A stretch of 64,000 nt of DNA from Cupriavidus taiwanensis (GTDB lineage Bacteria; Pseudomonadota; Gammaproteobacteria; Burkholderiales; Burkholderiaceae), in contig NZ_LT984803.1 in NCBI RefSeq assembly GCF_900250115.1, positions 3,437,583 through 3,501,582 on the forward strand, read 5' to 3'. The notes under the pieces were generated by a model. The model had not been told where the DNA came from and made no database searches. It worked only from the letters and a program-made list of their open reading frames with translations. Positions 55,792-64,000 of this stretch are shown here, one piece after another. The first letter of the stretch is position 1; every line of letters starts with the position of its first letter. The translations under genes were made by a program, and so were the position numbers.

Positions 55792-56844
55792 TTATTCCTC
55801 CTCCTCGACATGCTTGCTCGTCAGCGAGCGCCACAGCAGCACCGGAATGATCAGTGTGAAGACGATGACCTCCTTGAACGCGCTGGCCCAGAAGGACGAA
55901 TACGATTCCAGCAGGCCCACCAGCAGTGCGCCGAGCGCCGCCACCGGATAGCTCACCAGCCCGCCGACGATGGCGCCGACAAAGCCCTTCAGGCCCACCA
56001 GGAAACCCGACTCGTAGTACACCGTGGTCAGCGGCGCGATCAGGATGCCGCACAGCGCTCCCATCGCCGCCGCCAGCGTGAACGACAGGCGCCCCGCCTG
56101 CGTGGTGCCGATGCCGACCAGGCGCGCGCCCAGCCGGTTCACGGCGGTCGCGCGCAGCGCCTTGCCCTGCAGCGTGCGTTCGAAATAAAAATACAGCGCG
56201 CCGATCAGCAGGGCCGACACCGCCACCACCCACAGGCTCTGTCCCGAGATGCTGAGCGCTCCCACCTCGAAGCGCGCATCCGAGAACGGATTGGTACGCG
56301 AGCCCTCGGCGCCGAACATCACCAGCCCCAGCCCCACCAGCGCAAAGTGCACGCCCACCGAGACGATCAGCAGCACCAGCGTGCTGGCCTCGGCCAGCGG
56401 CTGGTAGGCCAGCCGGTACAGCATCGGCCCGAGCGGGATGATGATCAGCAGCGTCAGCGCGACCTGCGCCAGCATCGGCAGCGGCTGCGCGCCATATTGC
56501 TGCACCACCCAGTGCACCGCCAGCGGGAACACCAGGTACTTGCCGGCCAGCACCGCCAGCCGCTGGCCGAGCGTGCGCCGCAGCTCGGCGCTGCGCAGGA
56601 CGGTGACGGTCTCGTAGAGAAAGGTCAGCACGCCCATTGCCACCAGCAGCCAGCTGGTCTGCGGCGCGTGCCCGGCCTGCATCGCCGCCAGCGTCAGCGC
56701 GCCATAGGCGACGAATTCCCCTTGCGGAATGAAGATGACGCGGGTCACCGAGAACACCAGCACCAGCGCCAGCGCCAGCAACGCGTAGATCGCGCCCGAG
56801 GTGATGCCGTCCTGCGCCAGGATGGCGGCGATAGATAGGTCCAT
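55792..56844 (-). CDS. livH: Branched-chain amino acid permease LivH
   Basis: A 350-residue inner-membrane permease, with GAIYALLALALVLVFSVTRVIFIPQGEF, SNR-like TAVNRLGARLVGIG and the conserved FVGAIVGGLVSYPVAALGALLVG. The ATG at 56844 is used; three bases separate its stop from the fusion gene. It opens the cluster; a matching receptor gene lies upstream beyond the inverted repeat. Confidence 0.92.
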   Translation of the reverse strand: MDLSIAAILAQDGITSGAIYALLALALVLVFSVTRVIFIPQGEFVAYGALTLAAMQAGHAPQTSWLLVAMGVLTFLYETVTVLRSAELRRTLGQRLAVLAGKYLVFPLAVHWVVQQYGAQPLPMLAQVALTLLIIIPLGPMLYRLAYQPLAEASTLVLLIVSVGVHFALVGLGLVMFGAEGSRTNPFSDARFEVGALSISGQSLWVVAVSALLIGALYFYFERTLQGKALRATAVNRLGARLVGIGTTQAGRLSFTLAAAMGALCGILIAPLTTVYYESGFLVGLKGFVGAIVGGLVSYPVAALGALLVGLLESYSSFWASAFKEVIVFTLIIPVLLWRSLTSKHVEEEE

Positions 56845-57013
56845 TGTCTCCCCGTCTTTGGAAATACCTGCCTGCATCATATGGGGGCCGACAGGGTGCT
56901 TGCGTGCTTCGGGATTACGGAATAGTAAACGGATTGCGTAATGGGGAAATACAGGGTAGCCCTAGGGTGAGGGTGTGGTGGGGGCTATGCGGTTGGTTAT
57001 CGTTCTTGGCAGA

Positions 57014-57601
57014 CGTGGCGGTTTCGCCGGCGTAGCCGGCGAGTCACTGCTTGTCCAAGCGACAAGAAGTGACCAAGAAACGCGTCGCCTATGCGGCTGG
57101 CAATCCATTCCACGGTGTTGGTAGTTCGCGCGGTGGTGCTTGCCGTTTGGAGTGGTCGCGGTTCGACCCTGCTACGCCATGTGAGTCAGGGATAGTGCCT
57201 TCGATAACACACTATTGAACGATCCCCATGCAGGGCGCAGGCCGCCTGCTGCAAACGGCATCGCGGGGACGCCTACGGCTGCTGCGCGGGCTCAAAATGC
57301 GCTGACGGGCATTGAGCGCTTGCGCGAAGCGCAGCCGAAGGCGTTGATGCGATATCGCTCGACAGCCCGGGCCACCGCCCTGCATGGGGATCGTCCAAAA
57401 GCCGGTTAACGAAGGCAGCGGTCCAAACTCACCTGGCGTAGCAGGGTCGAACGGGCACCCACGCCTAAACGGCAAGCACCGCCGCCCATATGACCAACGC
57501 CGTGGAATGGATTGCCAGCCGCATAGGCGACGCGTTTCTTGCCTACTTCTTGTCGCTCGGACAAGAAGTAGGTCGCCGGCTACGCCGGCGAAACAGCCAC
57601 G
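57014..57601. repeat. Long imperfect inverted repeat
   Basis: The left arm (57014-57237) and right arm (57376-57601) are inverted and largely colinear. Matching blocks include GTTTCGCCGGCGTAGCCGGCGA, AAGAAACGCGTCGCCTATGC, GGCTGGCAATCCATTCCACG, GTTCGACCCTGCTACGCCA and GATCCCCATGCAGGGCG. The 138-base middle has a further internal inverted repeat (ACGCCTACGGCTGC against CGCAGCCGAAGGCG). Lies in an 814-base gap between livH and livK; no credible protein is encoded. Confidence 0.85.
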
Positions 57602-57658
57602 CTAGCCAAGCGCGACCGCCAATCGCATGGCAGCAAGCCAAAACGCCCCGCTCCCCCC

Positions 57659-58810
57659 TCACTTACTCAACAACTTCCACTTCCCATCAACAATCTGCAC
57701 CATCACCCGCGCCCGCTGATCGAAGCCCAGATGGTCCGTGGCACTCATGTTCATGATCCCGTGCGACACCGGCAGATTCTTCGTCTGCTCCATCGCATCG
57801 CGCAACGCCTTGCGGAATTCCTTCGTACCCGGCTGGCCCTTCTTCAGCGCCTCGGGAATGACATGCTGCAGGATCAGCCCCGCATCCCAGGCGTGGCCGC
57901 CGAAGGTCGAGACCTGTCCGCCGAAGGCCTTCTCATAGGCGGTCTTGTAGGTCAGCGCCGGCTTCTTCACCGGATTGCTGTCGGGCAGCTGCTCGGCCAC
58001 CAGCAGCGGGCCGGCCGGCAGGAAGGTGCCTTCGCAATCCTTGCCGCACACGCGCAGGAAGTCGGCATTGGCGACGCCGTGAGTCTGGTAGACCTTGCCC
58101 TTGTAGCCGCGCTCCTTGAGCGTCTTGGCCGGCAGCGCCGCGGGCGTGCCGGAGCCGGCGATCAGCACCGCGTCGGCATTGGCGCCCATCATCTTCAGCA
58201 CCTGCCCGGTGACCGAGGTATCGGTGCGGGCAAAGCGCTCGTTGGCGACCACCTTGATCTTGCGCAGCTCGGCCACCTTGGCGAATTCCTGCGCCCAGCT
58301 GTCGCCATAGGCGTCCGCGAAGCCGATGAACGCCACCGTCTTCACGTTGTTGTTGCTCATGTGCTCGGCAATGGCGGTGGCCATGTGCGAGTCGTTCTGC
58401 GGGGTCTTGAAGACCCAGGCGCGCTTGGCGTCCATGGGTTCGATGATGCGCGCCGAGGCGGCCATGGTGATCATCGGCGTCTCGTTCTCGGCCACCACGT
58501 CGACCATCGCCAGCGAGTTGGGCGTGACGGTCGAGCCGACCACCACGTCGACCTTGTCCTCGCTGATCAGCTTGCGCGTATTCTTGACCGCCGTGGTCGT
58601 GTCCGAGGCATCGTCCAGCACGACGTACTCGATCTTCTTGCCGGCGATCTCCTTGGGCATCAGCGTGAAGGTGTTCTTTTCCGGAATGCCCAGCGATGCC
58701 GCCGGACCAGTGGCCGACACCGTCACCCCGACCTTGACCTGCGCCTGGGCGGCACCGGCAACCAGGCTGGCCGCAGCGATTGCCAGCAGGCTGGCGCGCT
58801 TGAAATCCAT
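57659..58810 (-). CDS. Branched-chain amino acid ABC transporter substrate-binding protein
   Basis: A 383-residue LivK-family receptor with a signal peptide (ASLLAIAAASLVAGAAQA) and the mature start QVKVGVTVSATGPAASLG. AFIGFADAYGDSWAQEF and the disulfide-type CGKDC are seen. It precedes the permease cluster at 53.2-56.8 kb, separated by the inverted repeat, and is probably its receptor. The ligand is not determined. Confidence 0.9.
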   Translation of the reverse strand: MDFKRASLLAIAAASLVAGAAQAQVKVGVTVSATGPAASLGIPEKNTFTLMPKEIAGKKIEYVVLDDASDTTTAVKNTRKLISEDKVDVVVGSTVTPNSLAMVDVVAENETPMITMAASARIIEPMDAKRAWVFKTPQNDSHMATAIAEHMSNNNVKTVAFIGFADAYGDSWAQEFAKVAELRKIKVVANERFARTDTSVTGQVLKMMGANADAVLIAGSGTPAALPAKTLKERGYKGKVYQTHGVANADFLRVCGKDCEGTFLPAGPLLVAEQLPDSNPVKKPALTYKTAYEKAFGGQVSTFGGHAWDAGLILQHVIPEALKKGQPGTKEFRKALRDAMEQTKNLPVSHGIMNMSATDHLGFDQRARVMVQIVDGKWKLLSK

Positions 58811-59098
58811 CTTGTCTCCTTCGGTTCCTGAAACGGAAAGGCATCCGTCCGGCGTCCACCGGCGGATGCCCCATTTTTTTGGATGACCCCTCGGGTCGAC
58901 GCAGGCACAGCGCCGGCACCTGCGCTACAACAGGAACGACGCCAGCCGCTCCCCATTTCCCGTCCACGCCACTCCCCCGGAAAGGCGCTTCGGCGATTCA
59001 CCGACCGCGCGGTCGGGAATGCGGATCGAGTCTATCACACGGCCCTGGCGCGAACAGCGAGGATTAACCCGCATCGCCCGCCCCGCCTGGCTTTGCCG

Positions 59099-59860
59099 TC
59101 AGCGCACGAAGGCGTCCCAGGCGGTCTTCAGGATCAGCGCGCTGACCACCACGATAAACATCTTGCGCACGAAGGCGCTGCCGTGGCGCAGCGCCAGCTT
59201 GCTGCCAACCTGGCTGCCGGCGACGTTGGCCACCGCCATTACCAGGCCCAGCTGCCACCAGATATGGCCCTTGCTGGCGAGCAGCAGCAACGCCGCCAGG
59301 TTGGTGGCCAGGTTGACCAGCTTGGTCGACGCCGCGGCGTGCAGGAAGTCATAGCCGAACACCCGCACGAACACGATCATCAGGAAGCTGCCGGTGCCGG
59401 GCCCGAACACGCCGTCGTAGAAGCCCAGCACGGCGCCGGCAAGCAGCGCCGCGCCGCGTTCGCCCCAGCCGGTCAGCGTGGGCGCGTGCTCGGCGCCCAG
59501 GTCCTTCTTGGCGACGGTGTAGACCAGCAGCGCGACCAGCACGAACGGCAGCGCCTTGCGCAGCGGCTCGGCCGGGATCATGGTCAGCGCCCAGGCACCG
59601 GCCATCGAGCACGCAAAGGCCGCCACCACCGCCGGAGCGGTCGCGCCCCAGTAGATGCGCACGCTGCGGCCGTAGCGCAGTGCCGCGCTCGCGGTGCCGG
59701 CGATCGAACCGACCTTGTTGGTGCCGAGCAGCGTCGCCGGTGCCAGGTTGGGATAGGCCGAGAACAGCGCCGGGATCTGCACCAGCCCGCCGCCGCCGGC
59801 GACCGCGTCGATCAGGCCGGCAAGAAAGGCGGCAACCGCCAGGAATGCGAATTCCGTCAT
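59099..59860 (-). CDS. TSUP-family (TauE/SafE) membrane permease
   Basis: A 253-residue membrane protein with about eight hydrophobic segments. AGLIDAVAGGGGLVQIPAL, LGTNKVGSIAGT and GFYDGVFGPGTGSFL are the TSUP hallmarks. Members export sulfite, sulfoacetate or other organic anions; the substrate here is unknown. No gene is seen in 58811-59098. Confidence 0.88.
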   Translation of the reverse strand: MTEFAFLAVAAFLAGLIDAVAGGGGLVQIPALFSAYPNLAPATLLGTNKVGSIAGTASAALRYGRSVRIYWGATAPAVVAAFACSMAGAWALTMIPAEPLRKALPFVLVALLVYTVAKKDLGAEHAPTLTGWGERGAALLAGAVLGFYDGVFGPGTGSFLMIVFVRVFGYDFLHAAASTKLVNLATNLAALLLLASKGHIWWQLGLVMAVANVAGSQVGSKLALRHGSAFVRKMFIVVVSALILKTAWDAFVR

Positions 59861-59947
59861 TGCAGGAAAGCGAAAAGGGAAATGGAAAGGAGGAAGGCCA
59901 GCAACGGCCGGTACCGCGGCGCCGGCGCACTACCGGCGCAAAGCGGA

Positions 59948-60484
59948 TCAGCCCAACACCTTGGCCGCCGGCACCAAACTGCCGTGCCACATGCCGTTGC
60001 CGTGCAGGCGGAAGCCGGGCGGCGCGCCGCCGTGGCCGGCCACCAGCCCCGGCGCCAGCAGTGCATGGCGGATGCCGTGCGCGCGGCCCCACTCGGCCAG
60101 CGTGGCGCAGCAGGCTTCCAGGCAGGTGCGGCGGGTGGCGGCGTCCAGCTCCGGCCGTACCCACCACTCGCTGGCGCAGGCGGCGAGGCCGGCCAGCTCG
60201 AGGCTGGGCAGCAAGGCCACCGGCAGGCAGGCGAGCGGAGCAATGCCGTCGGGCGCGTCGCTGGCCAGCAGGCAGAGGCCGCGTCCAGACTGGGCCAGCA
60301 GTTCGCCCAGCATCAACTGCCGCGCGCGCGCGTCAGGCACAGGCAAGGGCTGGAGCCGGTCCAGCCAGTCCGACACCAGGGCAGCGTCGGCGCCCTGCCC
60401 CAGGCGTACCCGGAGCTGCGGCGCGACATCGCAGCCCGCGTGCGGGACAGTCGGGGATGGATCAGGGGGAATAGTGGCGGACAT
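59948..60484 (-). CDS. Protein of unknown function, 178 residues
   Basis: No family recognised. No signal peptide. A region with LPVPDARARQLMLGELLAQSG and RTCLEACCATLAEWGRAHG could form the helices of a GNAT acyltransferase, but the A motif is not clear. Cysteine content is high (six or so). The stop is 88 bases before the TSUP gene on the same strand. Confidence 0.55.
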   Translation of the reverse strand: MSATIPPDPSPTVPHAGCDVAPQLRVRLGQGADAALVSDWLDRLQPLPVPDARARQLMLGELLAQSGRGLCLLASDAPDGIAPLACLPVALLPSLELAGLAACASEWWVRPELDAATRRTCLEACCATLAEWGRAHGIRHALLAPGLVAGHGGAPPGFRLHGNGMWHGSLVPAAKVLG

Positions 60485-60602
60485 GGGCAGGCGGCAAGGA
60501 GCGCCCGCATTGTCGCATGCGTGGGGTGGCGAGGTGATGCCGATGCGGCATGAGCGCCCCAGAACAGGGCGAAAGCGTCACTATGCGGGCGCAACGCCCA
60601 AT

Positions 60603-60636
60603 GAAAAAAGCGTTGCCGAGGATCACCCGGCAACGC
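60603..60636 (-). terminator. Intrinsic terminator of the liv operon
   Basis: GCGTTGCCG (60610-60618) pairs exactly with CGGCAACGC (60628-60636); read on the minus strand, a six-T run follows the hairpin. Placed about 165 bases downstream of the livM stop. The rest of 60485-60801 shows no gene. Confidence 0.8.
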
Positions 60637-60801
60637 CCTTTATTTATAACGCTGCTACCCGACACCGGGTGCGCGCCTGTCGTCTCCTCGCTTCCGCCTC
60701 CATTTAACCTGCGAAAACCGTATATGGAATGTAACGAAGCGGTGCATCGAGGACAAGCTAGAAAAAACCCTAGCCCCAGAATCGGGCATGTCGACCCCCG
60801 G

Positions 60802-61860
60802 TCACTCCTTGCGCCCGGAGTGGCCACCGAAGCGCGCCAGCAACTCGCCCATGATGCCACGGCGGAAGGTCAGCACGCAGATCACGAAGATCACCCCGGT
60901 CACCATCGTCACCGACTCGCCCAGCGTGCCGAACCACGAGATGCCGGTCACCGAAGCCAGGAAGTTGCCGATGTCGCCCAGCTTGTTCTCGAGCGCGACG
61001 ATCACGAAGGCGCCGACGATCGGCCCCGACAGCGTGCCCAGCCCGCCCACCAGCGTCATCAGGATCACCGAGCCCGACATCGACCAGTGCACGTCGGTCA
61101 AGGTCTCGAAGCCCAGCACCAGCGCCTTGATCGAGCCGGCCAGCCCCGACAGCGCCGCCGACAGCACGAACGCGGTCAGCTTGAAGCGGTCGACGTCATA
61201 GCCCAGCGACACCGCGCGCGGCTCGTTCTCCTTGATCGCCTTCAGGATCTGGCCGAACGGCGAATGCACCGTGCGCACGATCAGCGCGAACGCCGCCACG
61301 ATGATCACCAGCGCCACGTAGTACAGCGTCAGGTCGTCCGACAGCGGCAGCACGCCGAACAGCTTGCCGCGCGGGATGCCCTGCAGCCCGTCCTCGCCGC
61401 CGGTGAACGGCGCCTGCAGGCAGATGAAGAACAGCATCTGCGCCAGCGCCAGCGTGATCATCGAGAAGTAGATGCCCTGGCGCCGGATCGCCAGCGAGCC
61501 CACCACGTAGCCGATCAGCGCGCCCGTGCCGGTGCCCAGGATCAGGCCCAGCTCCGGGGTCACGCCCCACACCTTCATGGCGTGGCCGGCCGCGTAACCG
61601 GCACCGCCGAAGAAGGCCGCATGGCCGAACGACAGCAGCCCGGTGTAGCCGATCAGCAGGTTGAACGCGCACGCAAACAGCGCGAAGCACAGCACCTTGA
61701 GCACGAATACCGGATAGGCACCCGCCAGCGGCGCGGCGATCAGCGCCAGCAGCAGCAATCCGTACAACAGTTTCTTCTGCACGCCCCGTCCCTTTCCTGC
61801 CTGGCCCGCGTTGGCAGCCACCGAGGGCTGCGTCGATGATGTGGTTGGTGCGCTCATCAC
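60802..61860 (-). CDS. livM: Branched-chain amino acid permease LivM
   Basis: A 352-residue inner-membrane permease with about ten helices: CAFNLLIGYTGLLSFGHAAFFGGAG is the LivM signature, followed by IRRQGIYFSMITLALAQMLFF. The start ATGA overlaps the livH stop by four bases. The two ATPases normally found next to it are not in the window. Confidence 0.95.
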   Translation of the reverse strand: MMSAPTTSSTQPSVAANAGQAGKGRGVQKKLLYGLLLLALIAAPLAGAYPVFVLKVLCFALFACAFNLLIGYTGLLSFGHAAFFGGAGYAAGHAMKVWGVTPELGLILGTGTGALIGYVVGSLAIRRQGIYFSMITLALAQMLFFICLQAPFTGGEDGLQGIPRGKLFGVLPLSDDLTLYYVALVIIVAAFALIVRTVHSPFGQILKAIKENEPRAVSLGYDVDRFKLTAFVLSAALSGLAGSIKALVLGFETLTDVHWSMSGSVILMTLVGGLGTLSGPIVGAFVIVALENKLGDIGNFLASVTGISWFGTLGESVTMVTGVIFVICVLTFRRGIMGELLARFGGHSGRKE

Positions 61861-62741
61861 TTCTCCTTGCCGAACAGCCCGGCCGGGCGCAGCAGCAGCA
61901 CGATCACCATGATGAAGAACACCACGGTCGACGATGCTTCCGGATAGAACACCTTAGTGAGGCCTTCGATCACGCCCAGCCCGAGGCCGGTCAGGATCGA
62001 GCCCATGATCGAACCCATGCCGCCGATCACCACCACCGCGAACACGATGATGATCAGGTTCTGGCCCATCAGTGGCGAGATCTGGATCACCGGTGCGGCC
62101 AGCACCCCGGCGAACGCGGCCAGCGCCACGCCGAAGCCGTAGGTCAGCGTCACCATCAGCGGCACGTTGACGCCGAAGGCCTCGACCATCTTGGGGTTCT
62201 CGGTGCCGGCGCGCAGGTAGGCGCCCAGCTTGGTCTTCTCGATCACGTACCAGGTGGCGAAGCACACCACCAGCGACGCCACCACGACCCAGGCGCGGTA
62301 GTTCGGCAGGATCATGAAGCCGAGGTCGGTCGCGCCCTGCAGCGCGTCCGGAGTCTGGTAAGGCAGCCCCGACACGCCGTAGACCGAGCGGAAGATGCCC
62401 TCGATCACCAGCGTGATGCCCAGCGTCAGCAGCAGGCCATAGATGTGGTCAAGCTTGTAGATCCAGCGCAGCATGGTCTTCTCGATCACCACGCCCAGCG
62501 CGGCGACGACCAGCGGCGACAACAGCAGCATGATCCAGTAATTCAGCCCGGCGTACTCCATGCCCATCCAGGCCAGCACCGCGCCCAGCATGAAGAGCGC
62601 GCCGTGCGCGAAATTGATGACGTTGAGCAGGCCGAAGATCACCGCCAGGCCCAGGCTCAGCATCGCATAGAAGGCGCCGTTGACCAGCCCCAGCAAGAGC
62701 TGGGAAAGCATGGCCGGCAGGGGGATTCCGAAGATGTCCAT
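61857..62741 (-). CDS. livH: Branched-chain amino acid permease LivH
   Basis: A 294-residue inner-membrane permease, with GLVNGAFYAMLSLGLAVIFGLLNVINFAHGAL and RAGTENPKMVEAFGVN (the loop contacting the ATPase). MDIFGIPLPA at 62741 is the start used; an ATG at 62747 and a GTG at 62771 are alternatives. Stop overlaps the start of livM by four bases, so coupled. Confidence 0.94.
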   Translation of the reverse strand: MDIFGIPLPAMLSQLLLGLVNGAFYAMLSLGLAVIFGLLNVINFAHGALFMLGAVLAWMGMEYAGLNYWIMLLLSPLVVAALGVVIEKTMLRWIYKLDHIYGLLLTLGITLVIEGIFRSVYGVSGLPYQTPDALQGATDLGFMILPNYRAWVVVASLVVCFATWYVIEKTKLGAYLRAGTENPKMVEAFGVNVPLMVTLTYGFGVALAAFAGVLAAPVIQISPLMGQNLIIIVFAVVVIGGMGSIMGSILTGLGLGVIEGLTKVFYPEASSTVVFFIMVIVLLLRPAGLFGKEK

Positions 62742-62828
62742 GGGCATCGATTGCTGATTGTTGGCAGACACTAAGCGGAGCCAACGGTTTTGGGTGCGCC
62801 AAAGCCGCCCGAGCTAGCCTAAGCAAGG

Positions 62829-63012
62829 TGTTCTCCCTCTCCCCTCACGGGAAGAGGGTTGGGGTGAGGGGCGGTTTAGCGAGGAACCACATCAGGCGAA
62901 GCCTGCGGTGTGTTCCGGCATGGCGGCCTGGCAAGGCCAACGGTGTCAGCTCACAGCCTTTGACGCGCCAAGCCCTCACCCCCGGCCCCGCTCCCGCATG
63001 CGGGAGCGGGGA
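62829..63012. repeat. Short intergenic palindromes
   Basis: CCCTCTCCCCTCACGGGAAG with AGAGGGTTGGGGTGAGGGG (about 62835-62874), and CCCGCTCCCGCATGCGGGAGCGGGG (about 62988-63012). Both are dispersed-repeat or terminator-like hairpins common in this group. No gene in 62772-63056. Confidence 0.5.
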
Positions 63013-63056
63013 GCCAACCGGCCGGCTTGCCAACCGCGCAAGCCGCGCCTTCCCTC

Positions 63057-64000
63057 TTACTTCTTCAACATGGCGCACTTCGACTCGGCCACAGTGGTGA
63101 AGGCCTGGTCGCCCGGGATGGTCGCGACCACCTTCAGGTAATCCCACGGCTTCTTCGATTCGGCCGCGGTCTTCACCTGCATCAGGTACATGTCGTGGAT
63201 GCCACGGCCGTCCTGGCGGATATAGCCCTTGGTGTAGAAGTCGTTGATCTTCATCTTCTTGAGCTCGGCCATGACCTTGTCCGGATCGTCGGTCTTGGCG
63301 GCTTCGACGGCCTTCAGGTAGGTGCTGGCGGCCGAGTAATCCGCGGCCTGCAGGCTGCTCGGCATCTTCTTCATCTTGCCGAAGAAGCGGTTGGCGAACT
63401 TGCGGGTGTCGTCGTTCATGTCCCAGTACCAGCTGTCGGTCATCAGCAGGCCTTCGGTGTTCTTCAGCCCGAGGCTGTGCACGTCGTTGATGAACATCAG
63501 CAGGCCGGCGATCTTCATCGACTTGGTGATGCCGAATTCCTTGGCCGCCTTGATCGCATTGATGGTGTCGCCGCCGGCGTTGGCCAGGCCCAGGATCTGC
63601 GCCTTGGACGACTGCGCCTGCAGCAGGAACGACGAGAAGTCGGAGGCCGACAGCGGATGGCGCACCTGCCCCGCCACCGTGCCGCCACTGGCCTTCACCA
63701 CCGCGGCGGTGTCGCTCTCCAGCGAGTGGCCGAAGGCGTAGTCGGCGGTCAGGAAGAACCACGACTTGCCGCCCTGCTTGACCACCGCGCTGCCGGTGCC
63801 CTTGGCCAGCGCCACCGTGTCATAGGCGTAGTGCACCGTGTACGGCGAGCACTCTTCGTTGGTCAGGCGCGCGGTGCCGGCGCCGATGTTGATGTAGACG
63901 CGCTTCTTCTCCGAAGCGACCTTGTTCATCGCCAGCGCGGTGCCCGAGTTGGTGCCGCCCAGCAGCATGTCCAGGCCCTGCTGGTCCATCCATTCGCGCG
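63057..64000 (-). CDS. Branched-chain amino acid ABC transporter substrate-binding protein, partial
   Basis: The frame is open to the end of the window (preceding codons read REWMDQQGLD), so the N-terminus and signal peptide lie right of 64000. The visible part has LDMLLGGTNSGTALAMNKVASEK, DYAFGHSLESDTAAVVKASGG, GLANAGGDTINAIKAAKEFG and a C-terminal Cys-containing VAESKCAMLKK. This is the LivK-family receptor upstream of livH-livM. Confidence 0.92.
   Translation of the reverse strand, partial: REWMDQQGLDMLLGGTNSGTALAMNKVASEKKRVYINIGAGTARLTNEECSPYTVHYAYDTVALAKGTGSAVVKQGGKSWFFLTADYAFGHSLESDTAAVVKASGGTVAGQVRHPLSASDFSSFLLQAQSSKAQILGLANAGGDTINAIKAAKEFGITKSMKIAGLLMFINDVHSLGLKNTEGLLMTDSWYWDMNDDTRKFANRFFGKMKKMPSSLQAADYSAASTYLKAVEAAKTDDPDKVMAELKKMKINDFYTKGYIRQDGRGIHDMYLMQVKTAAESKKPWDYLKVVATIPGDQAFTTVAESKCAMLKK

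Noticed and set aside
54967..56838. A 623-codon His/Gln-rich frame on the plus strand
   Set aside because: Antisense of livH and the fusion gene, with no domain signature.

Overview
The window is high-GC beta-proteobacterial chromosomal DNA, most likely Cupriavidus (close to C. necator chromosome 1) or a near relative in the Burkholderiaceae. This is inferred from the GC- and alanine-rich coding style, the block mnmG-rsmG-parA-parB-atpIBEFHAGDC with ParB (parS) sites beside it, the Bug-type solute receptor and the many branched-chain amino acid ABC systems. Most genes between 24.6 and 64 kb lie on the minus strand. The par and atp genes and the parS sites suggest an origin-proximal segment, although oriC itself is not visible.

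Layout. 0-1.75 kb: right end of an integrated low-GC element, whose large serine recombinase runs through a tRNA-Arg(CCG) gene. 1.75-8.4 kb: a possible structured RNA, a membrane-anchored diheme cytochrome c, hemN with an FNR-like box, a solute-binding protein, Rep helicase and a small lipoprotein. 8.4-15 kb: a tandem glycine riboswitch with terminator, then gcvT-gcvH-gcvP and L-serine dehydratase, a route from glycine through serine to pyruvate. 15-22.3 kb: persulfide dioxygenase-like, OsmC-like, alpha/beta hydrolase and glycine-zipper proteins, then an antiporter translationally coupled to a YbdK-type glutamate-cysteine ligase, and a TPR protein. 22.2-24.6 kb: a lower-GC islet with two unusual exported or anchored proteins, ending in a transposase remnant. 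24.6-34 kb: a LivK-type receptor, trifunctional PutA with GTTGCA operators, PriA and HemE. 34.1-35.3 kb: an IS110-family element just upstream of hemE. 35.3-37.4 kb: an esterase, a CoA-binding protein and a gene-free stretch.

37.4-45 kb: the complete F1Fo ATP synthase operon, with a recognisable promoter before atpI and a terminator after atpC. 45.3-50 kb: parB-parA-rsmG-mnmG with four parS sites, three perfect and one with a single mismatch. 50-53 kb: an N-formylglutamate amidohydrolase and a Bug receptor divergent from a LysR regulator. 53-64 kb: two branched-chain amino acid ABC transport clusters. One is livF, a livM-livG fusion, livH and livK. The other is livM, livH and a livK that runs off the window. 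Between them lie a TSUP-family permease, an unidentified 178-residue protein and a nearly 600-bp inverted repeat.

No large unknown multi-gene system was found. The least explained items are the putative structured RNA at 1758-1879, the islet at 22.2-24.6 kb, the inverted repeat at 57.0-57.6 kb and the likely guide-RNA (bridge RNA) end of the IS110 element.
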